40,823 bases of DNA from an uncultured Bacteroidia bacterium. GTDB taxonomy: Bacteria; Bacteroidota; Bacteroidia; Bacteroidales; UBA932. Position numbers and translations under genes: made by a program. This document shows positions 16,180-26,122 of the stretch, piece by piece. How positions within the stretch are numbered: the first letter of the stretch is position 1; every line of letters starts with the position of its first letter. The stretch lies in contig CACZKE010000024.1 of assembly GCA_902781705.1 (NCBI GenBank), positions 1-40,823 of the forward strand, in the 5' to 3' direction. Below the pieces are notes generated by a model. The model saw nothing but the letters and a program-made list of their open reading frames with translations. It made no database searches and was not told the origin of the DNA.

Positions 16180-17259
16180 TTACCGCACCTTGGAGTCGCA
16201 GTACCAGCAGCGGAGGACGCCGTCGTCGCTGCGACGGAACTTGTGCGGCGCTTTCTCATTGTTGCAGATGCACTTGCGGTTTGTGCAGCGGGCCGTCGGG
16301 TCCGTGACGGCTTCTTCGTCCGAAGGCATGCCGTGCTCCGGGTCGTCCTTCCATTCCAGAAGTTTGACGATCAGGGCTTCCCGCACGAACTTGCCGTTCT
16401 CCACCTGGCGGAAGTAGGCGGCGCGCGGGTCGGCATCGACCTCGGTCAGGATTTCGTTCACGCGGGGGAGCGGGTGCAGGACGGCCATGTCCTTCTTGGC
16501 GAGGGCCATGCGGGCGGCATCCAGCACGAAACTGTCCTTCACGCGGTCGAATTCGTCCTCGTCCAGGAAACGCTCCTTTTGCACGCGTGTCATATACAGC
16601 ACGTCCAGTTCGGGCATCACTTCCTCCATCGTTTCCACCTCGCGGTAGGGGATGCCGGTGCGCTCGCACACGTCGTGCTTGATATAGTCGGGGAGTTTGA
16701 GTTCCTGAGGGGCGATCAGGATCACCTTGATGTCCTTGTAGCGGGACAGGGCCTTGATCAGGGAATGGACGGTCCGGCCGAAACGGAGGTCGCCGCAGAA
16801 GCCGATGGTGATGCCGTCGATGTGCCCCAGTTCGCGCTTGATGGTGAGGAGGTCGGTGAGGGTCTGCGTCGGGTGGCTGTGGGAGCCGTCGCCTGCGTTG
16901 ATGATCGGGACGCGGGAGACTTCGGTGGCATAGAGTTGGGCACCCTCGATATGGTGGCGCATGGCGATGACGTCGGCAAAGCAGCCCACGACGCGGACGG
17001 TGTCCTGCACGGTCTCGCCCTTGCTCACGGAGGAATTCCGGGCGTCGGAGAAGCCGAGGACATTGCCGCCCAGTTCCATCATGGCGGAGGTGAAACTCAG
17101 GCGGGTACGGGTGCTGGGCTCGTAGAAGAGCGTGGCCAGTTTCTTGTGGGACATGCTGCCCTGATAGCGTTCGCGGTGGGCGATGATGTCCTGGGCCAGG
17201 GAGATGATCTCGTCGGTCTCCTGCTTGGTCAGGTCCATCGGGTCGATGAGGTGTTTCAT
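16180..17259 (-). CDS. pyrB: Aspartate carbamoyltransferase with a C-terminal PyrI-type zinc domain
   Basis: Predicted 359-residue enzyme that condenses carbamoyl phosphate with aspartate, second step of UMP synthesis. The catalytic chain (about 1-310) has EPSTRTRLSF, HPTQTLTDL, GDLRFGRTVHSL and HPLPR, close to the E. coli-type chain that normally pairs with PyrI. It is followed by about 35 residues with cysteines at 325, 330, 332, 351 and 354. The spacing C-x4-C ... C-x2-C and the endings (RCTNRKC, VLRCWYC) match the zinc domain of PyrI (C-PNSN-C, LKCKYC), which in E. coli binds the catalytic chain. The allosteric nucleotide-binding domain of PyrI is absent. Last gene of the pyr operon, 12 nt after pyrE; no terminator is evident after it. 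Confidence 0.93.
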   Translation of the reverse strand: MKHLIDPMDLTKQETDEIISLAQDIIAHRERYQGSMSHKKLATLFYEPSTRTRLSFTSAMMELGGNVLGFSDARNSSVSKGETVQDTVRVVGCFADVIAMRHHIEGAQLYATEVSRVPIINAGDGSHSHPTQTLTDLLTIKRELGHIDGITIGFCGDLRFGRTVHSLIKALSRYKDIKVILIAPQELKLPDYIKHDVCERTGIPYREVETMEEVMPELDVLYMTRVQKERFLDEDEFDRVKDSFVLDAARMALAKKDMAVLHPLPRVNEILTEVDADPRAAYFRQVENGKFVREALIVKLLEWKDDPEHGMPSDEEAVTDPTARCTNRKCICNNEKAPHKFRRSDDGVLRCWYCDSKVR

Positions 17260-17271
17260 ATCGTTTCGGTG

Positions 17272-17904
17272 TTATTGTTTGATCCAACTTTCATCCTGGG
17301 GATTGTCGCGGAAGGCGAGGATGCGTTCCTTCCAGCCGGCGGCGATGCGCCCCTCTTCCTCGGCCACGTCCACGAGGACGTCCAGGTTGCAAAGGGAGTG
17401 GTTCTCCGTATTCGCAGCGGCGATGCGCTCCAGGCCGCGCTTCATTCCATACGTGAAGATGGAGACGATGCCCAGCACCTCGGCGCCGGCCTCCCGCAGG
17501 GCCTCGACCACCTCGATGGCGCTGCCGCCGGTGGAGATCAGGTCTTCGATGACGACGACTTTCGTACCGGGGTCCATCTTGCCCTCGATCCGGTTCGTCC
17601 GGCCGTGGGTCTTGGCCTCGCCGCGGACATAACCCATGGGCAGGTCCAGAATGGTCGCCGTGATGGCGGCGTGGGCGATACCGGCCGTGGAGGTTCCCAT
17701 AAGCATTTCGCAATCAGGATAGTAGCGCTGTACGAGTTTCGCGAGTCCGTTCTCCACCTGCTCGCGCACCCGGGGAGCGGAGAGGGTGAGGCGGTTGTCG
17801 CAGTAAATCGGGCTCTTGATGCCGCTGGCCCAGGTGAACGGTTCCTCGGGGCGCAGGAAAACGGCGCCGATGGAGAGGAGGGAGGAGGCTATCTGTCTTT
17901 CCAT
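17272..17904 (-). CDS. pyrE: Orotate phosphoribosyltransferase
   Basis: Predicted 210-residue enzyme that joins orotate to PRPP to give OMP. The PRPP loop VVVIEDLISTGGSAIEV and the catalytic-loop region YVRGEAKTHGRTNRIEG are clear. I choose ATG 17904 ([10 protein letters not shown]) because it overlaps the pyrF stop as TAATG, a coupled junction; the alternative start at 17925 would lengthen the overlap with pyrF and adds a short tail without family support. Length is typical (205-215). Confidence 0.94.
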   Translation of the reverse strand: MERQIASSLLSIGAVFLRPEEPFTWASGIKSPIYCDNRLTLSAPRVREQVENGLAKLVQRYYPDCEMLMGTSTAGIAHAAITATILDLPMGYVRGEAKTHGRTNRIEGKMDPGTKVVVIEDLISTGGSAIEVVEALREAGAEVLGIVSIFTYGMKRGLERIAAANTENHSLCNLDVLVDVAEEEGRIAAGWKERILAFRDNPQDESWIKQ

Positions 17905-18601
17905 TATATGAATTCCTTTAAGCATTTCTCATACGCTGCGACGGGGTCGGGGGCGGCGGTGATGGGGCGGCCCACCACGATGTAGTCCGAGCCGATTTCC
18001 CGGGCGCGGGCGGGGGTGGTGATGCGGACCTGGTCGTCCGCGGCGGCATCGGCAAAGCGGATGCCGGGGGTGACGGCAAGGAATTCCTTGCCGCAGGCCT
18101 CCTTGACAAGGCCGGCTTCCTGGGGGGAGCACACGACCCCGTCCAGTCCGGCTTCCTTCGCGTTCATCGCGTATTGGACGACGGCCCGGCGGAGATTGGT
18201 GCGGATGAGGAGTTCATTCTGCATGACCTCTTCCGAGGTGGATGTGAGTTGCGTGACGGCGATAAGGAGCGGCCGCGTGCCGTCCTCCCGCGTGAGCCCT
18301 TCCAGGGCGGCGCGCATCATCGCGACGGTGCCGGAGGCATGGACATTGACCATGTCCACGTCCAGGTTGGAAAGCACCCGCATCGCTTTCTTGACGGTGT
18401 TGGGAATGTCGTGAAGTTTGAGGTCCAGGAAGATCCGATGTCCGCGGGCCTTGATCTCACGGACAATGGAAGGACCCTCGGCATAGTAGAGTTCCATGCC
18501 GATCTTCACGAAGGGCTTGCGTCCCTCGGGGAAACGGTCCAGGAATTCCAGCGTGGCTTCGCGGCTGGAGAAGTCGCAGGCGATGATGACGTCTCTTTGG
18601 G

Positions 18602-18605
<4 letters not shown>
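17904..18605 (-). CDS. pyrF: Orotidine 5'-phosphate decarboxylase
   Basis: Predicted 233-residue TIM-barrel enzyme, last step to UMP. The start VIIACDF, the catalytic [10 protein letters not shown] (D61, K63, D66 of the K-D-x-K-x-x-D array) and the phosphate-binding YIVVGRPI are present. It is the short B. subtilis-like form rather than the longer group-2 form found in some Bacteroidota. It overlaps pyrD by 4 nt (ATGA) and pyrE by one. Confidence 0.95.
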
Positions 18606-19506
<901 letters not shown>

Positions 19507-19513
<7 letters not shown>

Positions 19514-20268
19514 AGCAGTTCCTCCTTCTTGAAGACCGGACCGTCCTTGCACACGCGCCGGGGACCGTTTTTCGTCTGGATGCTGCAACCGTAGCAGAAC
19601 CCGGCGCCGCAGCCCATGCGCTCTTCGAGCGAGGCCTCGCCGGGGCCGTCCAGCGCCTGGCAGACGACTTTCATCATGACCATCGGCCCGCAGGTATAAA
19701 AGTAATCGTACGTCGGGTTGGCCGCGGCGATCGCATCGGTGACGAATCCCTTCACGCCCACGGAGCCATCGACCGTGGACACCAGGACCTCGTCGCAGAC
19801 TGCCCGGAATTCATCGGCCAGGATGATCTCCTCGGCCTTGTTGAACCCCAGTACGGCCGTGACCTTCTTCCCGCGCGCCTTCAGCTCCTTGGCCAGCAGA
19901 TACAGCGGGGGAACCCCTAGTCCGCCGCCGACGAGCAGCGCCTCTTCCCGGCACGACTCCGGATCGAACCCGTTTCCCAGGCCGGTCAGCACATCCAGCT
20001 CCGTCCCGGCGGTCATTTCCGCCAGCGCCTTCGTCCCTTCTCCCACGACCCTGTACACCACCGTCAGCTTCCCGTCTTCCCGGTCGCAGATGGACAGCGG
20101 TCTCCGCAGGTAGAACCCCGGGATGGCGATGTCCACGAACTCGCCGTGACAGATTTCTCGACTCCGCCCTTCGGGCTCCGCTCGAAATGACAGGGGAACC
20201 AGCACCAACCGATAGGTCCTGGGGGCTATCAGGACGTTCTCCGCTATCGTATAAAGGCTTTTATTCAC
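19507..20268 (-). CDS. pyrK: Dihydroorotate dehydrogenase B, electron-transfer subunit, carrying an inserted repeat
   Basis: Predicted 253-residue FAD and [2Fe-2S] protein that passes electrons from PyrD to NAD+. FAD-binding RRPLSICD (55-62), the VGGGLGVPPLYLLAKEL NAD/FAD site and the cluster cysteines 220, 225, 228 and 240 (CGAGFCYGC...C) are intact. Residues 25-41 (PLSFRAEPEGRSREICH) are encoded by the palindromic repeat at 20151-20193 and lie in the loop between the first beta strands, just before GEFVDIAIPG, where other PyrK proteins have only a few residues. The frame is kept. The start is GTG, overlapping the carB stop by one nucleotide (TAGTG). Confidence 0.93.
20151..20193 (-). repeat. 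Palindromic repeat, copy 2, in frame within pyrK
   Basis: The 43-bp unit has the same left (AGATTTCTCGACTCCGCC) and right (CCGCTCGAAATGACAG) parts as the copy at 7151-7192, with GCCC-TTC-GGGC at the palindrome centre. On the coding strand it is read as TCA-TTT-CGA-GCG, one base out of register with the frame used in copy 1. Confidence 0.88.
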
Positions 20269-23200
20269 TATCTGTACTCCTCGTCGATCGTGGAAATTCC
20301 CAGCGTAATCTCCTCCAGCACATCCAGGAGGACCCGGACGGTCTCGAGGGCCGTGAAGATGGTGACGTTGTTCTCCACCGCGCAGCGGCGGATGCCGTAT
20401 CCGTCCAGATGGCTGGACTTCTGGTTCAGGTCGATCGTGTTGATCACGTACTTGACATGTCCCTTGCGGATGGCCTGGTAGATCTCGTCACTGCCTTCGC
20501 CGAGTTTCCGGAGCATCTTGGTGCGGATGCCGTGCTCCTTGAGGAAGGCCGCCGTGCCCTTGGTGGCCTCGATGTTGAAGCCCAGGTTGTAGAACCGGCG
20601 GATGAGCGGGAGCGCGTCCTCTTTGTCCTTGTCGGCGATGGTGGCGAACACGGTCCCGTAGGACTTGATGTCCATGCCGGAAGCCTGCAGGGACTTGTAC
20701 AGGGCGCGGTTCAGGGAGTCGTCGTAGCCGATGGCCTCGCCCGTCGATTTCATCTCCGGGGAGAGGTACGTGTCGATGCCCTTGATTTTTCCGAAGGAGA
20801 AGGCCGGCGTCTTGACGAAGTGGCGCTTGCGCTCCGGGAAGTAGACCTCCGTGATGCCTTGTTCCTTCAGGGAGTGGCCCAGCATCACGCGCGTGGCGAT
20901 CTTCGCCATCGGGATGCCCGTGCTCTTGGAAATGAACGGTACGGTGCGGGAGGAACGGGGATTGACCTCGATCACGTACACGTTCTCGTCGCTGTCCACG
21001 ATGAACTGGATGTTGAACAGGCCCACGATGCCGATCGCCTTTCCGAGTTTCACCGTATCGTCGATGATCTCCTGCTTGACCTTCGGACTCAGACTGAAGG
21101 AAGGATAGACGCTGATGGAGTCGCCGGAGTGGATGCCGGTGCGCTCCACGTGTTCCATGATGGCCGGGATGAAGACGTCCGTCCCGTCGCAGATGGCATC
21201 GACCTCGGTCTCCTTGCCCATGATGTACTTGTCCACCAGGACAGGGGACTTTTCGTTGATTTCCACCGCATTATGGAGGTAGTGGCGGAGCGTGTCCTCA
21301 TTGCCTACGATCATCATCGCGCGGCCGCCAAGCACGAAACTCGGACGTACGAGGACCGGGTAGCCGATGTCTTCGGCCGCCTTCACACCGTCCTCCACGT
21401 TCGTGACGGCATGGGCCTTGGGCTGGCGGATGCCGGTCTTGCGCATGATCTCCTCGAAGAGTTTGCGGTCCTCGGCGTTGTCGATGGCCTGGAGGCCGGT
21501 GCCGATGAGCGGGACGCCGAACTCGGAGAGGGGACCGGCGAGGTTGATGGCCGTCTGGCCGCCCAGGGAGACGATGATGCCGTCCGGCTGCTCGAGCCGG
21601 ATGACGTTCATCACGTCCTCCGTGGTGAGCGGTTCGAAATAGAGTTTGTCGGAGACGGTGTAGTCCGTGGAGACGGTTTCGGGGTTGTTGTTGATGATGA
21701 TGGCCTCGTAACCGGCCTCGCGGATGGCCCAGATGGCATGGACCGTGGAGTAGTCGAATTCCACGCCCTGGCCGATGCGGATCGGGCCGGAGCCCAGCAC
21801 GAGGATCTTCTTGCGGTCGCTGCGGACGGATTCGTTCTCCTGCTCGTAGGTGGAGTAGAAGTACGGGACGTAGGTGTCGTGCTCGGCGGCGCAGGAATCG
21901 ATCATCTTATAGACCGGGACGATGCCGTGCTCGAAGCGGAAGCGGATGATGTCGGCCTCGCTCTTTCCCCAGAGTTGCCCGATGAACTGGTCGCCGAAAC
22001 CCATGCGCTTGGCTTCCCGGAGGATCTCCACGTCACCCGGGGCGGCCTTCACGCGGCGCTCCATGCGGACGATGTTGTAGATCTTCTCGAGGAAGAGCCA
22101 GTCGATCTTCGTGCGGTCGTAGATGCGGGACAGGTCGATGCGAAGGCGCAGGAGCTGCGCGATGGCGTGGATGCGGTCGTCGGTCGGGGTGGAGATGTAC
22201 TCCAGGAGTTTCTCCTCGGACCAGTCGTCGAATTTCTTCTTGTGGATGTGGCAGCAGCCGCTTTCCAGGGAGCGCATCGCCTTGAGGATGCTCTCCTCGA
22301 GGGTACGGCCGATGCTCATCACTTCGCCCGTCGCCTTCATCTGGGTGCCGAGTTCATTGGAGGCCTCGCTGAACTTGTCGAAGGGGAAGCGGGCCACCTT
22401 GGCGACCACGTAGTCGATGGCCGGTTCGCAGCAGGCGGGGGCGCCGGCCACGGTGATCTCGTCCAGGGTGAGGCCCACGGCGATCTTCGCCGTCACGCGG
22501 GCGATCGGGAAGCCGCTGGCCTTGGAGGCGAGGGCGGAGGACCGGGACACGCGCGGATTGACCTCGATGATATAGTACTTGAAGGACAGCGGGTCCAGGG
22601 CGAACTGGACGTTGCACCCGCCTTCGATCTTGAGGGCGCGGATGAGTTTCAGGGCGCTGTCCCGGAGCATCTGGTATTCCTTGTCGGTGAGAGTGAGGGC
22701 GGGCGCCACGACCATCGAGTCGCCCGTGTGGACGCCCACCGGGTCGATGTTCTCCATCGAGCAGATGGCGATGGCTGTATCATTGGCATCACGCATCACC
22801 TCGAACTCGATCTCCTTGTAGCCCTTGATGCTCTTTTCCACCAGCACTTCGCCGACGGGGGAGAGGGCGAGGGCGTTCCGCATCATGTCGCGGAGTTCCT
22901 CCTCGTTGTAGGCGAAACCGCCGCCCGTGCCGCCCAGGGTGAAGGCCGGACGCAGGATGACCGGATAGCCGATACGCTCCGCCGCGGCCACGGCTTCCTC
23001 GACGCTGTAGGTGATTTCGGAGGGGATGACCGGCTCGTCGATGGAGAGGCACAGTTCCTTGAAGAGTTCGCGGTCCTCCGCCTTTTCGATGCCCTGGAAG
23101 GACGTTCCCAGGATTTCCACGCCGCATTCCTCCAGGACGCCCTTCTTGGCGAGTTGGACGGCGAGGTTCAAGCCGGTCTGGCCGCCGAGGCCGGGCACCA

Positions 23201-23456
23201 GGGCGTCCGGACGCTCGTAGCGGATGATCTTGGCGATGTATTCCAGGGTGAGGGGCTCCATATACACCTTGTCGGCCATCTGGGTGTCCGTCATGATGGT
23301 CGCGGGGTTAGAGTTCACGAGGATGACCTCGTAGCCCTCTTCCTTGAGGGCGATGCAGGCCTGCGTGCCGGCGTAGTCGAATTCCGCGGCCTGGCCGATG
23401 ACGATCGGACCGGAGCCGATCACGAGCACTTTCCTGATATCTTTTCTCCTAGGCAT
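20268..23456 (-). CDS. carB: Carbamoyl phosphate synthase, large subunit
   Basis: Predicted 1062-residue synthetase. Two homologous halves each have the ATP-grasp pattern: [20 protein letters not shown] at the N-terminus and [20 protein letters not shown] near residue 550, each followed by [20 protein letters not shown] or [22 protein letters not shown]-terminal MGS-like domain (about 930-1062) is where UMP or ornithine act in homologues. It makes carbamoyl phosphate from bicarbonate, two ATP and ammonia. Ammonia is normally tunnelled from CarA, but the CarA encoded here lacks its catalytic cysteine (see there). Start overlaps the carA stop by 8 nt. Confidence 0.96.
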   Translation of the reverse strand: MPRRKDIRKVLVIGSGPIVIGQAAEFDYAGTQACIALKEEGYEVILVNSNPATIMTDTQMADKVYMEPLTLEYIAKIIRYERPDALVPGLGGQTGLNLAVQLAKKGVLEECGVEILGTSFQGIEKAEDRELFKELCLSIDEPVIPSEITYSVEEAVAAAERIGYPVILRPAFTLGGTGGGFAYNEEELRDMMRNALALSPVGEVLVEKSIKGYKEIEFEVMRDANDTAIAICSMENIDPVGVHTGDSMVVAPALTLTDKEYQMLRDSALKLIRALKIEGGCNVQFALDPLSFKYYIIEVNPRVSRSSALASKASGFPIARVTAKIAVGLTLDEITVAGAPACCEPAIDYVVAKVARFPFDKFSEASNELGTQMKATGEVMSIGRTLEESILKAMRSLESGCCHIHKKKFDDWSEEKLLEYISTPTDDRIHAIAQLLRLRIDLSRIYDRTKIDWLFLEKIYNIVRMERRVKAAPGDVEILREAKRMGFGDQFIGQLWGKSEADIIRFRFEHGIVPVYKMIDSCAAEHDTYVPYFYSTYEQENESVRSDRKKILVLGSGPIRIGQGVEFDYSTVHAIWAIREAGYEAIIINNNPETVSTDYTVSDKLYFEPLTTEDVMNVIRLEQPDGIIVSLGGQTAINLAGPLSEFGVPLIGTGLQAIDNAEDRKLFEEIMRKTGIRQPKAHAVTNVEDGVKAAEDIGYPVLVRPSFVLGGRAMMIVGNEDTLRHYLHNAVEINEKSPVLVDKYIMGKETEVDAICDGTDVFIPAIMEHVERTGIHSGDSISVYPSFSLSPKVKQEIIDDTVKLGKAIGIVGLFNIQFIVDSDENVYVIEVNPRSSRTVPFISKSTGIPMAKIATRVMLGHSLKEQGITEVYFPERKRHFVKTPAFSFGKIKGIDTYLSPEMKSTGEAIGYDDSLNRALYKSLQASGMDIKSYGTVFATIADKDKEDALPLIRRFYNLGFNIEATKGTAAFLKEHGIRTKMLRKLGEGSDEIYQAIRKGHVKYVINTIDLNQKSSHLDGYGIRRCAVENNVTIFTALETVRVLLDVLEEITLGISTIDEEYR

Positions 23457-24531
23457 TCTTCGGGCCCTCCATCATTTCGATAAACTTGTCAAAAAGGTTC
23501 ACGTTGTCCAGCGGACCGGGAGCGGATTCCAGGTGGAACTGGACGCCGAAGACCTTGTCTTCCCGGTTCTCGAATCCAAGCACGTATCCCTCGGGGACCA
23601 GGACGTGCGTCGGGGTGAGCGCCGTTCCCTCCACGGTGTCGAACCGGAAGGTCTGGTTCAGGACGGCAATGTTGATCCTCCCGGTAGAGAGGTCGCGCAC
23701 CGGATGGTCACCGTGCATTCCACAGCCCATCGGGGCGAGCCCGGCGCCGTATTCCAGGCCGATGGCCTCCATGCCCAGGCCGATGCCCAGCACGGGGACG
23801 CGGCCCTTGATCTCGGCGAACAGGGCGCGGATCTCCGGGGCATCCAGGGCCGATACCGGGCCGTTGGACAGCAGGACGCCGTCCGGATTGAAGGCGAGGA
23901 TGTCCTTCGCCGGGGTGTTGAACGGGACGACGGTCACGTTGCAGCCGCGCTGCTTCAGGCAGGTAAGGATGCTCTGCTTGATACCGCAGTCCACCGCCAC
24001 GACGTGGAACCGGTGGTTCGAGGTGCGGGTGACCCAGCGCTTGCGGCAACTGACGCGGCGCAGCAGGTCCTTAGGGCGCTCCGTCGCCGCGATGAGGGCG
24101 AGGGCTTCCTCCCTGGGCATGTCCGCCTCCACGATGGCGGCCATCGGTCGGCCGGTCTCGCGGATGATCTTGGTGATCATGCGGGTGTCCACACCGCTCA
24201 GGCAGGGGATCCCGTGGTCTTCCAATTCCTCTTCCAGGGTCTTGGTGGACCGGAAGTTGCTGGGCGTGTCGCAGCATTCGCGGACGATGAGTCCGCCGAT
24301 GTCCGTGGAACGGGATTCATAGTCCTCGTCCGCGATGCCGTAGTTCCCGATGAGGGGGTACGTCATGACGACGATCTGTCCGGCGTAGGAGGGGTCGGAA
24401 ATGATTTCCTGGTACCCCACGACGGAGGTGTTGAACACGAGTTCGCAGACTTTGCGGCAGTCGGCTCCGAAGAGCGTGCCGTAGAACTCCTGCCCGGTCT
24501 CCAATACCAGTTTCTTTGCAGGTCTCAGCAT
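23449..24531 (-). CDS. carA: Carbamoyl phosphate synthase small subunit with a degenerate glutaminase site
   Basis: Predicted 360-residue small subunit, normally a class I glutamine amidotransferase that feeds ammonia to CarB. The N-terminal domain is well conserved ([39 protein letters not shown]). In the C-terminal domain the nucleophile motif GICLGHQ reads GIGLGMEA: the cysteine position is Gly251 (codon GGC at 23781-23779) and His-Gln become Met-Glu. LSNGPGDP reads LSNGPVSA, and QNHGF reads LNQTF. The His333/Glu335 pair (VQFHLES) remains. As seen, hydrolysis of glutamine should be impossible by the normal mechanism. The subunit probably still binds and stabilises CarB, which would use free ammonia, as in vertebrate CPS I. 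Overlaps pyrC by 7 nt and carB by 8. Confidence 0.93.
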   Translation of the reverse strand: MLRPAKKLVLETGQEFYGTLFGADCRKVCELVFNTSVVGYQEIISDPSYAGQIVVMTYPLIGNYGIADEDYESRSTDIGGLIVRECCDTPSNFRSTKTLEEELEDHGIPCLSGVDTRMITKIIRETGRPMAAIVEADMPREEALALIAATERPKDLLRRVSCRKRWVTRTSNHRFHVVAVDCGIKQSILTCLKQRGCNVTVVPFNTPAKDILAFNPDGVLLSNGPVSALDAPEIRALFAEIKGRVPVLGIGLGMEAIGLEYGAGLAPMGCGMHGDHPVRDLSTGRINIAVLNQTFRFDTVEGTALTPTHVLVPEGYVLGFENREDKVFGVQFHLESAPGPLDNVNLFDKFIEMMEGPKNA

Positions 24532-25811
24532 ATCTTTGTCAAGTTGTTATAGACAGGTTTTCCGTTTTTCAGGTTCAGCAGCACCCGGCCCCATACGCTC
24601 CAGCCCTCGAACGGGGTGGACTTGCCCATGGACGCGAAAGACCGCGGGTCGATGGTGAAGGGATGCTCGAGGTCGATGGCGACGAGGTCCGCCGGGGCGC
24701 CTTCGACGAGGCCGCCGCCGAGGCGGAAGATGCGCCGGGGCGCGGCGTTCATCGCTTCCAGCAGGCGCTCCAGGGTGATGCGGCCGGTCCGGACCAGTTT
24801 CGTGTACAGGACCGGGAAGGCCGTTTCCAGTCCCACGATGCCCATGGCGCTGCCTTTCAGGCCCCGGCTCTTTTCCTCAGCGGTGTGCGGGGCATGATCC
24901 GTCGCGATCGCGTCGATGGTGCCGTCCGCGAGACCCTCGAGAAGGGCCTCCCGGTCATCCGCGCTCCGCAGGGGCGGGTTCATCTTGAAGCGTCCGTCCT
25001 CCAGCATATCGTCTTCGCAGAGGGTGAGGTAATGCGGTCCGGTCTCGCAGGTGACGCGCACCCCGCGGGCCTTGGCGGCGCGGATGAGTTCCACGCTCTC
25101 GCGCGTACTTATATGACACACGTGATAGCGGCAGCCGGTCTCCTCCGCCAGGGCAAGGTCGCGGGCGATCTGCCCCCACTCGCTTTCGGAGCAGATACCC
25201 CGGTGTCCATGGGCGGCGGCATAGCGGCCGTCGTGGATATATCCACCCTTCAGGAGGGCATTGTCTTCGCAGTGGGCCGCGATGATGACGTCTTCCCGGG
25301 CGGCGGTCTCCATGGCCCGGCGCATCATCGCCTCGTCCTGGACGCCGCTTCCGTCGTCGGAGAAGGCGACACAGCGGTCCTTGAGGGCGGGGATATCGAC
25401 CAGTTCCAGTCCTTTCCGGCCTTTGGTGATGGCACAGTAGGGGAGGACGTCGATGACCGCGTCCCGGTCGATGGCCGCCTGTTCCACGGCGAGGGTTTCC
25501 GGACTGTCCGGCACGGGGTTCAGGTTGGGCATCGCACAGACGACGTCGTAACCGCCCCGGGCCGCGGCGGCGGATCCGGTGGCGATGGTTTCCTTGGCCG
25601 TGAAGCCCGGCTCGCGGAAATGGACGTGGATGTCGGCGAAGGACTGTGTCAGGAGCAGGCCGCCCGCCTCCACGGCGTCCGTCCCTTCCGGGATGTCAAG
25701 GCCCGTTCCGATGGCGGCGACTTTCCCGTCCCGGACCAGGATGTCCCGGGTGCGGATTCCGTCGGAGGCGGCGACAAGGCCTCCCTTCAGCAGGAGCAGG
25801 TTACCTTTCAT
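24525..25811 (-). CDS. pyrC: Dihydroorotase
   Basis: Predicted 428-residue zinc amidohydrolase that cyclises carbamoyl aspartate to dihydroorotate. Metal motif DIHVHFREPG (H62, H64), CAMPNLNP, the DDGSGVQDEA loop, AAHCEDN and ATDHAPHT mark a type I dihydroorotase. I choose ATG 25811 (MKGNLLLLKGG). The frame also opens at a TTG at 25853, but that start would read MLSAALRVVFFLS through the attenuator hairpin and T-run and adds nothing family-like. First structural gene of the pyr operon; the preceding 45-codon leader ORF overlaps it by 11 nt. Confidence 0.95.
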   Translation of the reverse strand: MKGNLLLLKGGLVAASDGIRTRDILVRDGKVAAIGTGLDIPEGTDAVEAGGLLLTQSFADIHVHFREPGFTAKETIATGSAAAARGGYDVVCAMPNLNPVPDSPETLAVEQAAIDRDAVIDVLPYCAITKGRKGLELVDIPALKDRCVAFSDDGSGVQDEAMMRRAMETAAREDVIIAAHCEDNALLKGGYIHDGRYAAAHGHRGICSESEWGQIARDLALAEETGCRYHVCHISTRESVELIRAAKARGVRVTCETGPHYLTLCEDDMLEDGRFKMNPPLRSADDREALLEGLADGTIDAIATDHAPHTAEEKSRGLKGSAMGIVGLETAFPVLYTKLVRTGRITLERLLEAMNAAPRRIFRLGGGLVEGAPADLVAIDLEHPFTIDPRSFASMGKSTPFEGWSVWGRVLLNLKNGKPVYNNLTKIC

Positions 25812-25938
25812 GGCAGACAAAAAAAAGACAACCCGAAGGGCTGCCGACAACAAATGGGAATGGATGGAAAGGGAAACGGGAAAAATCCTCGGCTCCGCCG
25901 ATACAGACCGTCCGGGATATGAGGGTGTTCCGCATCAT
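25801..25938 (-). CDS. Putative leader peptide of the pyr operon (45 codons)
   Basis: An open frame starts at ATG 25938 (second ATG at 25935), runs 45 codons and stops at TAA 25803-25801, 8-10 nt inside pyrC in another frame. It crosses a 34-nt pyrimidine-rich run (25885-25852, only four purines) coding for the Phe/Pro-rich stretch FSRFPFHPFPFVV (residues 19-31), then the attenuator hairpin and T-run. The E. coli pyrBI leader peptide (44 residues, with LPFFFP over a U-rich pause region) has the same plan. There is no Shine-Dalgarno site, and the ATG lies 11 nt after the -7 box. Translation is inferred, not shown. Confidence 0.55.
   Translation of the reverse strand: MMRNTLISRTVCIGGAEDFSRFPFHPFPFVVGSPSGCLFFVCHER
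25819..25845 (-). terminator. Attenuator: intrinsic terminator just before pyrC
   Basis: On the minus strand GGCAGCCC (25845-25838) pairs with GGGTTGTC (25834-25827), eight pairs including two G-U, around a TTC loop, and is followed by eight T (25826-25819). The run ends 7 nt before the pyrC ATG and about 115-120 nt after the likely transcription start. Its placement between promoter and first gene makes it an attenuator rather than an end-of-operon terminator. A smaller hairpin (25901-25889, TCGGC-GGA-GCCGA) followed by TTTTT lies upstream and could act as a pause site. Confidence 0.75.
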
Positions 25939-25949
25939 TTCTCGGACTG

Positions 25950-25982
25950 CAAAGGTACTGATTTTTGGAAGAATTCTCCAAA
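25950..25982 (-). promoter_or_regulatory. Promoter of the pyr operon
   Basis: On the minus strand TTTG (25982-25979) is followed after 21 nt by TACCTTTG (25957-25950). The leader ATG is 11 nt downstream of the -7 box, pyrC ATG about 138 nt. Confidence 0.8.
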
Positions 25983-25999
25983 TTTTTTCCGGGAAAATA

Positions 26000-26018
26000 T
26001 CAACATTTCCCTTGTTGA
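26000..26018. promoter_or_regulatory. Dyad between the pyr and pur promoters
   Basis: TCAACA (26000-26005) and TGTTGA (26013-26018) form a perfect 6-bp inverted repeat with a 7-nt spacer, located between the -33 elements of the two divergent promoters. It has operator-like size; no regulator gene is nearby. Confidence 0.3.
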
Positions 26019-26048
26019 AAAAACTTTTCGGAAAAAGCCGGAAAAGGA

Positions 26049-26080
26049 TTTGCGTCCTTGAGATATTCGGCCTATCTTTG
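26049..26080 (+). promoter_or_regulatory. Promoter of the pur operon
   Basis: TTTG (26049-26052) is followed after exactly 20 nt by TATCTTTG (26073-26080), a textbook Bacteroidota promoter. The purE ATG is 42 nt beyond the -7 box. The short leader shows no terminator or riboswitch. Confidence 0.85.
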
Positions 26081-26122
26081 CAGTCCGTTAATGGAAACGA
26101 ACGCTTAATCCCTTAGAGCCCT

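Noticed and set aside
16190-16240. GTCGCAG/CTGCGAC inverted repeat in the 3' end of pyrB as a terminator for the phosphoesterase gene
   Set aside because: Long loop and no T-run on either strand; probably codon chance.
17905-17925. Longer start for pyrE
   Set aside because: The ATG at 17904 forms a TAATG junction with pyrF and matches the family N-terminus.
20187-23483. Very long + strand open frame (1098 codons) opposite carB
   Set aside because: Mirror of carB codon bias, low-complexity Asp/Val/His/Gly translation, no start signals; carB on the other strand is unambiguous.
26081-26122. Riboswitch or attenuator in the pur leader
   Set aside because: The leader is only about 40 nt with no stable hairpin or T-run; nothing like a guanine or PRPP riboswitch fits.
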